From Pseudomonadota bacterium (GTDB lineage Bacteria; Pseudomonadota; Gammaproteobacteria; JAKAQQ01), in NCBI GenBank assembly GCA_021798115.1, contig JAJZYM010000011.1, forward strand, positions 1 through 53,631: DNA of 53,631 bases. The letters are read 5' to 3'. Under the pieces are notes generated by a model. The model searched no databases, was not told the origin of the DNA, and worked only from the letters and a program-made list of their open reading frames with translations. Positions 19,425-27,607 of the stretch are shown here, one piece after another. Position 1 is the first letter of the stretch; every line of letters starts with the position of its first letter. The position numbers and the translations under genes are program-made.

Positions 19425-19484
19425 ACCGCCAGTACCCGGTCAGGACCGGATCTGTCGATATTCGTTTTTGAACCTCAGGGCCAA

Positions 19485-19697
19485 TCAGCCCTTGGAGCCG
19501 GACATAGTCTTGGACGAGCCCATCTTGGTCATGGCCTTGGGAGCCTTCATGACGGTGCTGGCCTTGGGGGCAGGCACGGTCATCATGGCCGGAGCCGCGG
19601 GCTTCATGGTCTTGCTCTTCGGAGCCTGGCTTTTGCTGCCACAGGCCGCCAGGGCGAGTACCATGACCCCCGCCGCGAGCAGAGCTGCCTTTTTCAT
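19485..19697 (-). CDS. Small Lys/Met-rich lipoprotein, unknown function
   Basis: A 70-residue protein with a textbook lipoprotein signal peptide: MKK n-region, Ala/Leu/Val core, lipobox LAAC with Cys19. The 52-residue mature part is unstructured-looking low complexity. It has 10 Lys, 7 Met and many Ala/Pro/Ser/Thr, with no Asp, Glu, Arg, His or aromatic residue. In a genome that strongly prefers Arg, the absence of Arg is striking. The gene has its own strong signals: AGGAGG seven bases before the ATG, a near-consensus promoter and an intrinsic terminator, all suggesting high expression. Size and abundance signals recall Lpp-type or other small envelope lipoproteins, but there is no recognisable homology. 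Confidence 0.85.
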   Translation of the reverse strand: MKKAALLAAGVMVLALAACGSKSQAPKSKTMKPAAPAMMTVPAPKASTVMKAPKAMTKMGSSKTMSGSKG

Positions 19698-19739
19698 CGT
19701 GATATCCTCCTAAAGTGAGAGGGGTGATGGATGCCTTTC

Positions 19740-19768
19740 ATGATAGCCGACATTGGGCAGGGACACAA
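19740..19768 (-). promoter_or_regulatory. Sigma-70-like promoter of the small lipoprotein gene
   Basis: Reading the minus strand, the -35 TTGTGT (19768-19763), a 17-base spacer and the -10 TATCAT (19745-19740) lie about 43 bases before the ATG. The ribosome-binding site AGGAGG is close to the start. The predicted leader is about 35 bases. Confidence 0.7.
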
Positions 19769-19844
19769 GGACGGACACGGCCGTCGTCAAGGCGGCCCGT
19801 CTTTCCACCGCCCCCGGCGGGGCGTTATTTGAGGCTGCGTCGGA

Positions 19845-20825
19845 ATGATGACCCCTTCCTTTCCGAACAGCGGCCCGGACCGCGGATGCGTGAAGACCGG
19901 GACGGTCCTCGCCCGTGCCTTCGTCGCCTACGGGGCAGATTTCCCGGCGCTCTTCGCCCTTGCCTTCGCCGGGGCGCTCGTCGCGGTCGTCGCGGGACGC
20001 GTCTCGGGCACGGTTCCCTTGCTGCCATGGATCGTTCTGACCTTCGTCGCGGCGTTGTTCAACGCCTGGATCATTCGCCGCCTCGACCGCGGCGTGATGG
20101 CCAGGGGTGCGAGGGGTTTCGGAGCGCGGGTCGCGGTGTATGGTCTTTCGGTGATCGTGCTGGATGTGGCGGCCGCGGCGGCGCTCCTTCTGGGAGGGAT
20201 TGCGGGCGCGCTTCTTGCGCTGCTCGTTCACGCGCTCGGTTCCCTTCTGGGTCTCCCGGCGCCCGCCCTGACCGGCTTGAGTGTCTTTGCTTTCCTTCTT
20301 GTGCCCGCTCTCCTCCTCGTCGTGATCAGCATGGGAGGGGTCTTCGTCGGGTTCACCTCGGTCCTCGCGGGCGAGGATCTTGCGGGGACGTTGCGCGCGA
20401 GTTTTCGTCTTGTTCGCTGTCACTGGAAGCTCGTCGGCGCCGTGACGACCCTCACCTACGGAGCGCTCTTCCTCGTTGCGATCGTCAAGGGCTCCGTCTC
20501 GTTGTTCTATACGTTCCACCGGATCGTCGTCGCCGGCATCGCCCCCGTTTCGTCCAGCCTGGCCGAGTCGGTCCGCCGTCTTCTCGGATCGTGGTGGCAA
20601 AAATTTCCCCATACGCGCGCCGCCCCGCCCCTCTGGATCTGGCTCGCGGCCCCGCTCCTCGGGGCTCTCCCGCGTCCTTGGGCGCTGGCCGCAAGCCACG
20701 TGATCTACGCCGTGGACGGTGGAGACGAGGCGCCCGTCCCCCCCGCGGCCTGGGCCGGTGCCCGCGGGAGTGCGGCGAAAGCGCCGGACAACGTTCCTGA
20801 ATCCCGAGGTCTCCGCGTACGATGA
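19845..20825 (+). CDS. Multi-pass membrane protein, unknown function
   Basis: A 326-residue protein with about five to six hydrophobic segments, roughly residues 31-52, 57-77, 96-128, 138-172, 196-225 and one near 265. Between them lies an amphipathic RASFRLVRCHWKLVG segment reminiscent of YciC-like or related inner-membrane proteins. I do not recognise a characterised family. ATG 19845 follows GAGG by ten bases; a GTG at 19890 is a possible later start. The gene is divergent from the small lipoprotein. Its stop overlaps the ATG of the fusion enzyme (ATGA), so the two are translationally coupled. Confidence 0.8.
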   Translation: MMTPSFPNSGPDRGCVKTGTVLARAFVAYGADFPALFALAFAGALVAVVAGRVSGTVPLLPWIVLTFVAALFNAWIIRRLDRGVMARGARGFGARVAVYGLSVIVLDVAAAAALLLGGIAGALLALLVHALGSLLGLPAPALTGLSVFAFLLVPALLLVVISMGGVFVGFTSVLAGEDLAGTLRASFRLVRCHWKLVGAVTTLTYGALFLVAIVKGSVSLFYTFHRIVVAGIAPVSSSLAESVRRLLGSWWQKFPHTRAAPPLWIWLAAPLLGALPRPWALAASHVIYAVDGGDEAPVPPAAWAGARGSAAKAPDNVPESRGLRVR

Positions 20826-22384
20826 GTCACTCTCACGATTCCTCACCCTTGGCTCCTCCGGAAACGATCGGTTTCGTGGGTCTCGGGCGCATGGGCGCCG
20901 CCATGGCGCATCGGCTCCACGAAGCCGGTTACCGGCTCGTCGTCTACAACCGTGATCGGGAGAAGGCCGCTCCCCTCGTGGCCGCCGGTGCCCGGCTCGC
21001 ACGTGACTTTGGTGATTTCGCCTCCGTGCCCTGCGTCGTGACCATGCTGGCCGACGATCGTGCGGTCGCCTCGCTCGTCCTGGAACCCGGAGGTCTCGCC
21101 GACCGCATGGCGGAGGGGGCGGTCCACGTCGAGGCGAGCACGATCGGTGTTGCGCTCTCGCGCCGACTGGACGAAGAGCACCGCCGCCGTGGGCAAGGCT
21201 ACGTGGCCGCGCCGGTTCTCGGCCGGCCCGAGGCCGCCCGGGCGGGCGAGCTCGTGGTCCTCGCGGGCGGCGTGCCCGCTCTGTGTGCCCGTCTCGTGCG
21301 GGTCTTCACGGCTTACGGGCGCAAGACCTTCGAAGTCTCCGACGAACCCGCCCGCGCCCACCTGGCCAAGCTGGCCGCCAACTTTCTCATCGCCAGCGTT
21401 CTCGAGTCCCTTGGGGAATCCTTCGCCCTCTCCGCCGCCGGCGGGCTCGAGCCCGCCCGTTTCCTGGATCTTCTCACGGGCAGTCTCTTCGACGTCCCGC
21501 TCTACCGGAACTACGGGCGCCTCATCGCCGAAGGCCGTCACCGTCCGGCGGGCTTCGCCGCGCCCCTGGGCCTCAAGGATCTTCGCCTCGTCCTGGCTGC
21601 CGCCGACGAGTGCGGTGTTCCTCTTCCTCTCGCCAGTCTTCTTCGCGACCGCTTTCTCTCCCTCGTGGCCCGCCACGGCCCGGATGTGGACTGGTCGGCC
21701 CTCGGGGCTCTGGCGCGCGAGGATGCGGGGCTCCCTCCGGCGTCGCCGCAGGCCTCGCCGACGTCCTCTGGGGAGGAGTGGGACCGGCGGTTTTCCGGCG
21801 GGGAGTGGCATTACGGGCGGGATCCGAGCCCGTTCCTGGTGCACGCCGTCCGTCATCTCCCCCCCGGTGGCCGGATCCTTTCCGTCGCCGACGGCGAGGG
21901 TCGCCACGGCGTGTGGCTGGCCGCTCAGGGGTTTCGGGTCGTCACCTTCGATGCTTCGACCGCGGCCGTGGCCAAGGCGCACCGTCTGGCCGAAGAGGCG
22001 GGCGTCCGTCTCGAGATCCACCGGGCGCGGCTCGACGAATGGCCCTTCACCCCCGCCGAGATGGACGGGGTCGTGGCGCTTTACGTGCAGTTTGCCGGAC
22101 CCGAGGAGCGCCGCCGACTCTTTGCCGGCATCTGGCGCACGCTCCGTCCGGGCGGTGTGTTCGTGCTCCGCGGCTTCTCGCACCGTCAGCTCGGGCGGAC
22201 GAGCGGGGGGCCTCAGGATCCCGACCGTCTCTACACGCCCGAACTCGTCCGTGCGCTCTTTCCGCCCGAGACCGAATGGATCCTCCTCGAAGAACATGAG
22301 GAAGAGATCGCCGACGGCGTGGGGCACCGCGGGGCGGCGGTGCTCGTCGACGCCGTGGGGCGAAAACCCGCATCATCCGTCTGA
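20822..22384 (+). CDS. Fusion of beta-hydroxyacid dehydrogenase and class I methyltransferase
   Basis: A 520-residue cytoplasmic protein with two enzymes in one frame. Residues about 14-300 form a 3-hydroxyisobutyrate-dehydrogenase-type NAD(P) enzyme: Rossmann loop GFVGLGRMG (17-25), AAPVLGRPEAARAGELVV in place of the usual APVSGG block, and catalytic-position Lys183 and Asn187 in KLAANF. The usual Gly-rich lead-in to that Lys is replaced by PARAHLAK. After a Pro/Ser linker (about 301-318) comes a TehB-like SAM methyltransferase (319-520) with motif I LSVADGEGRHGVWLAAQG. The frame is continuous with no stop; a GTG preceded by GGGGAGGA at the junction (near 21778) might allow separate translation of the second domain. 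Substrates are unknown. It is coupled to the membrane-protein gene upstream. Confidence 0.88.
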   Translation: MSHSHDSSPLAPPETIGFVGLGRMGAAMAHRLHEAGYRLVVYNRDREKAAPLVAAGARLARDFGDFASVPCVVTMLADDRAVASLVLEPGGLADRMAEGAVHVEASTIGVALSRRLDEEHRRRGQGYVAAPVLGRPEAARAGELVVLAGGVPALCARLVRVFTAYGRKTFEVSDEPARAHLAKLAANFLIASVLESLGESFALSAAGGLEPARFLDLLTGSLFDVPLYRNYGRLIAEGRHRPAGFAAPLGLKDLRLVLAAADECGVPLPLASLLRDRFLSLVARHGPDVDWSALGALAREDAGLPPASPQASPTSSGEEWDRRFSGGEWHYGRDPSPFLVHAVRHLPPGGRILSVADGEGRHGVWLAAQGFRVVTFDASTAAVAKAHRLAEEAGVRLEIHRARLDEWPFTPAEMDGVVALYVQFAGPEERRRLFAGIWRTLRPGGVFVLRGFSHRQLGRTSGGPQDPDRLYTPELVRALFPPETEWILLEEHEEEIADGVGHRGAAVLVDAVGRKPASSV

Positions 22385-22390
22385 GCCCGC

Positions 22391-23365
22391 GTGGACGAGA
22401 CGGGCTCTCTCGACGAAGCGTGGGCCCGTTACTGGCGGTCCAACCGGCTGGCGTCCTGCGGCGGCGAGGGCGGTCGACCGTACCAGCCGGCGATCGTCGC
22501 GCACTGGGACGGTCTTCTCGATACCCTGCCGTCGCCGGTCCGGCTCCTCGACCTCTGCTGCGGCAACGGGGCCCTTGCGCTCCATGCCCTGCGACGTCTG
22601 CGTGCACGCGGGGTGACGGCCGTGGTGACGGCGGTCGACCGCGCCCCGATCGATCCCGCACGTTGGCTGCCCACGGAACGGGACGATCTCGCCGCGATCC
22701 ATTTCCACGGCGGTGTTGCCGCCGAGAATCTGCCGTTTGCGGAGAACGCCTTCACGGCCGTTCTGGGCCAGTATGCCCTCGAGTACACGGACGTCGCACG
22801 GACGCTCGAGGCCTGCCGGAGGGTGCTGGCTCCGGGCGGCACACTCGCTTTCGTCCTGCACGCACGGGAAGGGATCACGGTCCGGGCGGCGGCCGCTCAG
22901 GGCGAGGCCGTTGCGCGGCTTTTCGCTCTCGGCTATTTCCCGGCCGCCGACCGGCTGGCCGCTGACGCCGGGCGCGGGGGGGCGCGGAGGGAGGAGGCCG
23001 CACGCCTCTTCGCCGCCAAGGATCGGGCGCTGGCCGCCCTGGCTTGCGGGCCTGTCGAGCCGGCCATGTACGCCAACGTGAGAGACGTGGTGCGCGATGC
23101 CCTCGCGCACCTGGGCCGCGTTCCCGTTGATGTCGTGCGCGCCAAGATTGCCGAGGTCGCCGAGCACGTGGCCGACCACGCCGCCCGCACCGGGGCCCTC
23201 CTCAGCGCCGCGCGCGGCCGCGACGAGATTCGCTCGCTCTTTGCGCCCCTGCCGTCGTGGGGCTTCCGCTTCCTCGGGGATTGCCCCGAGCCCCTTGCAG
23301 GCCCCCACGGTCTTCTCGGCTGGAGCGTTCGGCTCGTCCGGGAGGGGGCCCACGAGGGAGTGTGA
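22391..23365 (+). CDS. SAM-dependent methyltransferase, unknown substrate
   Basis: A 324-residue class I methyltransferase. The SAM-binding motif LLDLCCGNG is at 52-60, the acidic loop at AVDRAP, and LPFAENAFTAVLGQYALEY then RVLAPGGTLAFVLH complete the core. After about residue 165 comes an unusual helical extension of about 130 residues, rich in Ala/Arg/Glu, before a final WGFRFLGDCPEPL...WSVRLVRE strand pair. The start is GTG, six bases after the fusion-enzyme stop, so it is the third gene of the same operon. It is convergent with prfA. Confidence 0.82.
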   Translation: MDETGSLDEAWARYWRSNRLASCGGEGGRPYQPAIVAHWDGLLDTLPSPVRLLDLCCGNGALALHALRRLRARGVTAVVTAVDRAPIDPARWLPTERDDLAAIHFHGGVAAENLPFAENAFTAVLGQYALEYTDVARTLEACRRVLAPGGTLAFVLHAREGITVRAAAAQGEAVARLFALGYFPAADRLAADAGRGGARREEAARLFAAKDRALAALACGPVEPAMYANVRDVVRDALAHLGRVPVDVVRAKIAEVAEHVADHAARTGALLSAARGRDEIRSLFAPLPSWGFRFLGDCPEPLAGPHGLLGWSVRLVREGAHEGV

Positions 23366-23383
23366 GGGGCGCGAGAGTGCCGG

Positions 23384-24466
23384 TCAGGAGTCGGCCGAGG
23401 CGGCGAGCGCCTGGGCCCGCGCCTCGAGCTCGAGGGGTTCGAGCAGCGGATCGAGATCTCCGTCGAGGATCTCCGGAAGCTTGTGGAGCGTGAGTTCGAG
23501 GCGGTGGTCCGTCACCCGCGACTGGGGAAAATTGTAGGTGCGGATGCGCTCGCTTCTCTCGCCCCGCCCGATCATCGCTCGCCGCTCGTCCCGGATGCGG
23601 ATCGCCCGGCGTTCTTCCTCGCGCGCGAGAAGGCGGGCCCGAAGAAGGGCAAGGGCGCGGGCGCGGTTCTGGTGCTGGGAGCGTTCCTCGCGGCATTCGA
23701 CGACGAGCCCGCTCGGGCGGTGGACGATGCGCACGGCCGATTCGGTCTTGTTGACGTGCTGGCCGCCGGCGCCCGACGCGCGGAAGGTGTCGATCTCGAG
23801 ATCCTGGGTGCGCAGGACGACGGCGTCCTCGTCCTCCGCCTCGGGAAGGACGGCGACCGTGCAGGTCGAGGTATGGATGCGTCCCTGGGCTTCCGTCGCC
23901 GGCACGCGCTGCACACGGTGCGTGCCCGCTTCGTGCCGGAGACGGCCGTAGACCCCCGTCCCTTCGACGCGGCTTGTGATTTCACGGAATCCACCGAGCT
24001 CGCCCCGCTGGGCGTCGAGAACCGCGAGATGCCAGCCGTGACGTTCGGCGTAACGGGCGTACATGCGCTGCAGATCCCCGGCGAAAAGGGCGGCCTCGAG
24101 TCCGCCGGTGCCCGCGCGGATCTCGAGAAACACGTTGCGGTCGGCTTTCGGATCGGTCGGGACGAGGAGTGTGAGGAGAGCCTTCTCCGCCTCTTCGGCG
24201 CGGAGGGCGGCGGTGCGCACTTCCCCGTCGCACGCCTGCCGTTCCTGGGCCGAGGCGGCGAGGGCGAGGAGTTCGCGCGCGGCGCGGAGATCGTCGTCGG
24301 CGGTCCGCCGCCTCTCGTCCGCCGCGGCGAGGTCTTCGAGGAGGGCGTATTCACGGCCCAGGCGGACGCGGTCGTCCGCCGCGATGCGGGGCGCGTTGAG
24401 GCTCCGGGCGAGCTCCTCGCGTTTTTCAAGGAGACGGGCGAGCCGCCGCTCGAGGGCCGGCGTCAC
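23384..24466 (-). CDS. prfA: Peptide chain release factor 1
   Basis: Terminates translation at UAA and UAG. It is 360 residues. The GGQ loop is at 234-236 in SGAGGQHVNK. The PAT tripeptide in RVPATEAQGRIHTS (189-191) marks it as RF1, not RF2. The start is GTG 24466, overlapping the hemA stop. The partner methyltransferase prmC, usually next in line, is located elsewhere in this window. Confidence 0.97.
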   Translation of the reverse strand: MTPALERRLARLLEKREELARSLNAPRIAADDRVRLGREYALLEDLAAADERRRTADDDLRAARELLALAASAQERQACDGEVRTAALRAEEAEKALLTLLVPTDPKADRNVFLEIRAGTGGLEAALFAGDLQRMYARYAERHGWHLAVLDAQRGELGGFREITSRVEGTGVYGRLRHEAGTHRVQRVPATEAQGRIHTSTCTVAVLPEAEDEDAVVLRTQDLEIDTFRASGAGGQHVNKTESAVRIVHRPSGLVVECREERSQHQNRARALALLRARLLAREEERRAIRIRDERRAMIGRGERSERIRTYNFPQSRVTDHRLELTLHKLPEILDGDLDPLLEPLELEARAQALAASADS

Positions 24467-25779
24467 GGTTCCTCCGTCTCCGTCCCGTCTCCGTCGAGAG
24501 CGAAAAGTCTCGCCGCGGCTTCGAGGAGCGCGCGGTCGTGGTGCTCGCCGGCTTCGCGCAGCCGCACCGTCGGGCCGTGCAGAAGCCGCGCGGTCAGGGT
24601 GTCGGCCAGGTAACCGAGGACCTCGTGGGGATCGCGCCCGGCGGCGAGAAGCTGTTCGGCCTTGCGGAGGGTGCGCCTGCGTGTCTCTTCGGCCTCCCGG
24701 CGCAGGTCCTGAATGAGCGGGGCGGCCAGAAGCCTCTTGTGGTTGAGTGTAAAGGCCGCCACGGCCTCCTCCACCGCCATCTCGGCCGCAAGGGCCGCGT
24801 CCTTGCGCCGCGCCTCGTTGTCTTCGGCCATCGCGGCGACGCGCTCGAGACCGTAGAGAAAGATGTCGGGCAGATCGGCCGCCTCGGGCTCGATGGTTCT
24901 CGGGATCGAGAGATCGATGAGCAGGAGCGGACGACGGCGCTGGTGGCTGCGGGCCGCGCGTAGGTCCGCAGCGGTGATGAGGATGCGGCCGGCGTCGGTG
25001 GCACTCACGAGGACGTCCGCCAGGACGAGGTGCGGCCCGAGTTCGCTCAGCGGGAGGGCGTGACCGCCGTGCCGCCGGGCCAGTTCCTGGGCGCGGGGAA
25101 AGGAGCGGCTCGCGAGGAGCAGCCGCCCGACGCCTTCCTCGCGGAGGTAACGGGCGACGAGATGGCCGGTCTCGCCGCCGCCGATCACGATGGCCGTGAG
25201 TTCCCCGTAGCTGGGGAAGATGCGCCGCGGCAGGCGGGCCGCGAGCCCGGCGAGGGAAACGGCGTGTGTTCCGAGTCCGGTCGTGCGGCGGATGGTCCGG
25301 GCGTGGAGGAAGGCGTGCTGGAAAAGACGGTGCAGTTGCGGGCCGACGAGCCCCGCGCGGTCGGCCGTCGCGTACGCCTCCTTGACTTGGGCGAAGATCT
25401 GCCCTTCCCCGAGCAGCATGGAGTCGAGGCCGGAGGTGACGCGCACGAGATGGCGCACCGCCTCGGGGCCCTCGCGCCTGTAGAGGGCCGCGCCGGCGGG
25501 ATCGTCCTCCTCGAGTCCGCTCGCCCGAAGGAGCCAGCGCCGCGGATCGCCGTCCGCGTCTTGGGACCGCCGGTAATAGAGCTCCGTTCGGTTGCAGGTC
25601 GAGACGATCACGGCTTCCTTCGGGCCGCCCGAGCCGCTGAGGGCGACGAGCGTCGGAAGGAACTCCTCGATCGGGCGGGCGAACCGTTCGCGGAGGACGA
25701 GCGGCGTGTCGTGGTGACCGATGCCGACGAGCCCCACCACCGTGGCGTCGGGAGCGGGGGAGAGGGAGGGGTCGGTCAT
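24463..25779 (-). CDS. hemA: Glutamyl-tRNA reductase
   Basis: Reduces Glu-tRNA to glutamate-1-semialdehyde, the committed step of the C5 tetrapyrrole pathway. It is 438 residues. The catalytic Cys62 lies in VSTCNRTELYY. The GEGQIFAQVKEAY block, NADPH loop VIGGGETGHL and the C-terminal dimerisation helix are present. ATG 25779 is the start of the hemA-prfA unit. A TAGAAT -10 lies 41 bases upstream. It diverges from the TPR-lolB genes. Confidence 0.97.
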   Translation of the reverse strand: MTDPSLSPAPDATVVGLVGIGHHDTPLVLRERFARPIEEFLPTLVALSGSGGPKEAVIVSTCNRTELYYRRSQDADGDPRRWLLRASGLEEDDPAGAALYRREGPEAVRHLVRVTSGLDSMLLGEGQIFAQVKEAYATADRAGLVGPQLHRLFQHAFLHARTIRRTTGLGTHAVSLAGLAARLPRRIFPSYGELTAIVIGGGETGHLVARYLREEGVGRLLLASRSFPRAQELARRHGGHALPLSELGPHLVLADVLVSATDAGRILITAADLRAARSHQRRRPLLLIDLSIPRTIEPEAADLPDIFLYGLERVAAMAEDNEARRKDAALAAEMAVEEAVAAFTLNHKRLLAAPLIQDLRREAEETRRRTLRKAEQLLAAGRDPHEVLGYLADTLTARLLHGPTVRLREAGEHHDRALLEAAARLFALDGDGTETEEP

Positions 25780-25819
25780 GGGCCGCTGGGAGGGGCCTCG
25801 GTGAGGAGCGAATCGGGAA

Positions 25820-25825
25820 ATTCTA
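25820..25825 (-). promoter_or_regulatory. Possible -10 (TAGAAT) of the hemA-prfA operon
   Basis: Read on the minus strand, TAGAAT sits in an AT-rich patch of the hemA/TPR divergent spacer. The hexamer 17 bases upstream is not a good -35. A weaker TACACT at 25851-25856 on the plus strand could serve the TPR gene. Confidence 0.4.
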
Positions 25826-25897
25826 CCCCCGGGAGCCCAGGCGTCTCGGATACACTAGAGTTTGTCTCGAGCGTGCCGTGCTCGCGGGAGTCTCGAA

Positions 25898-27604
25898 ATG
25901 CCTGTCTTGACCCGGCCCCGCCTCAGGCGTTTGAGCCGCACGGGGGCGCTTTCGGCCGTGGCGCTCATCTTGTCGTTCCCTCTTGCGGCGACGCTTGCGG
26001 CCGCGCCGACGCTCCCCGACAGTGCGCTCTCCGCGCTTGGACGCGCCGCGCGCGCGGCGGCTGCTCACCACAGCCGGGCCGAGGCCCTGGCGCTCATCGA
26101 CGCGGCCGAAGACAGCGCCAATCCTGTCCTGGCGGCCCGCGCCACGCTGGTGGCCTACGCAGACCGGCGTCTGCACACGGCCCACACCGCCGCTCTTCTC
26201 TGGCGGACGCTCGCGCCCCACGACCCGCAGGCGGTCAGTTTCCTTTTCCTGACGGACGTGGCTCTCGGGCGCGACCCGCAGGGACTGCGGCGTCTGGCGG
26301 AACTCCTGCCGCCGGGCACCTCGTGGGCCGGGGAAGAGACGATGGCGACGCTCCTCATCCGGAGGCTCCCCCACATGCTGGATCTGCGCGTCGCGCAGCT
26401 CTGGGTCCACCGCCATCCCCGGGCGTCGGGTCCCCGCTATCTCCTGGGCCTGGTGGCCTTGAGGATCGGCATGAACGGGACGGCCGGCCTCGAGGCCCAG
26501 GATCTTGCGCGGCGGAAACTTCCTCTCGACCGCCGGCTCCGGGTGGGGGAACTCACGGCGCAGGCTCTCGTCTACGGGGGGCGTCCCCGCCGTGGTCTCG
26601 CGGAGGCCCGGCGACTCCTCCACACGCAACCCAAGAGTCTGCCTCTTGCCGTCAACCTGATCAGTCTTGAGCTCGTCTCGGGCCACGACCGGGCGGCGCA
26701 CGCCCTGGCCGCCCGCTGGCGCCGGACCCACCCCCATAACCTCGCCCTCTTCCTCGCGCTCACGCTCGCGGATCTTCATCGTCACCACCCGCGGCGGGCC
26801 CGACGCTGGCTCACCCGTCTTCTCGAGAGCGGTCGCGAGCAGGCCCTCACCGCCTTCAACATCGGACGTGTTGAGCTCCGGCTCCACCATTCGCAACGGG
26901 CCCGCTTCTGGTTCCGTTGGGCCGCCGCCCGCGCCGAGCGCGATGTCCCGGCGGCGGCCCTCGCGCTCGCGCGCCTGGCCGGCGAGGGCAAGGACACACG
27001 TGCCGCCCGCGCCGTCTTCCGTGACGCCGCCGCGCGCGTTCCTCTTCAGGGCCCGGCGGTGCGGCTTCTCGAGGCCCACTGGCTCGACAGCTTCCATCAC
27101 TTCCACGCCGCCCGCCGTGTGCTTGCGAAGGCGCGTGCCCTCTATCCGGACGACCCGGATCTGATCTACGCTCTCGCTCTCGCCGACATGCAGGTGGGGC
27201 ACGGAGCCCTCGGTTACCGGATGCTTCGCACGCTCGGGCGCCGCTACCCCGACAACGCCTGGATCCTCAACGCGGAGGGCTATTATCTGGCCCGCCGGAC
27301 GGGGCGGCTTGCGCGTGCGGCCCACGACATCGAGCGGGCCCTTGCGCTCGATCCCGGAGATCCGCCTCTCCTCGACAGCCGGGGCTGGGTGTCCTACCGT
27401 CGGGGGCACGACCGCCGGGCGCTTGCGCTGTTCCGCCGGGCTTACCGGCACGACCGCTCGCCGACGATCGCGCTCCATTACGGTCTGGCTCTCTGGCACA
27501 CGGGGCACCAGAACCAGGCCCGCCGACTCTGGTCCCAGGTCTACAAGCGGCACCCGCACGACCGCGCTCTCGCCGAGGCTCTCGCCCATCACGCCGGAAC
27601 CTGA
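25898..27604 (+). CDS. Tetratricopeptide-repeat periplasmic/secreted protein
   Basis: A 568-residue exported protein with a signal peptide (residues about 1-32, ending LAAA) and many TPR units over the rest. The clearest are ALYPDDPDLIYALALADMQVG, RRYPDNAWILNAEGYYLA and ALALDPGDPPLLDSRGWVSY. A TPR protein just before lolB is common in Gammaproteobacteria and is presumed to act in envelope assembly. ATG 25898 has GGGAG upstream; the open frame 12 codons further up lacks a site. It is very rich in Arg and His. The lolB GTG follows after three bases. Confidence 0.87.
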   Translation: MPVLTRPRLRRLSRTGALSAVALILSFPLAATLAAAPTLPDSALSALGRAARAAAAHHSRAEALALIDAAEDSANPVLAARATLVAYADRRLHTAHTAALLWRTLAPHDPQAVSFLFLTDVALGRDPQGLRRLAELLPPGTSWAGEETMATLLIRRLPHMLDLRVAQLWVHRHPRASGPRYLLGLVALRIGMNGTAGLEAQDLARRKLPLDRRLRVGELTAQALVYGGRPRRGLAEARRLLHTQPKSLPLAVNLISLELVSGHDRAAHALAARWRRTHPHNLALFLALTLADLHRHHPRRARRWLTRLLESGREQALTAFNIGRVELRLHHSQRARFWFRWAAARAERDVPAAALALARLAGEGKDTRAARAVFRDAAARVPLQGPAVRLLEAHWLDSFHHFHAARRVLAKARALYPDDPDLIYALALADMQVGHGALGYRMLRTLGRRYPDNAWILNAEGYYLARRTGRLARAAHDIERALALDPGDPPLLDSRGWVSYRRGHDRRALALFRRAYRHDRSPTIALHYGLALWHTGHQNQARRLWSQVYKRHPHDRALAEALAHHAGT

Positions 27605-27607
27605 GCG

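Larger units (their letters stand above)
19188..19484. other. Convergent intergenic region with several hairpins
   Basis: The longest gene-free stretch (297 bases), between the SseB-like gene (plus) and the small lipoprotein (minus). From left to right I see hairpins at 19211-19223 (GGCGG/CCGCC), 19238-19253 (GCTCCG, loop CTTA, CGGAGC), a strong minus-strand terminator at 19308-19340, a hairpin at 19387-19410, and a 6-bp inverted repeat at 19436-19449 (CCGGTC/GACCGG). I see no supported coding sequence. The part from 19341 to 19484 would be the 3' untranslated region of the lipoprotein mRNA, about 145 bases. Confidence 0.6.

Noticed and set aside
19216-19718. Plus-strand frames of 160-165 codons opposite the small lipoprotein
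   Set aside because: They read through a clear terminator and the complement of the lipoprotein; no start signals or domains.
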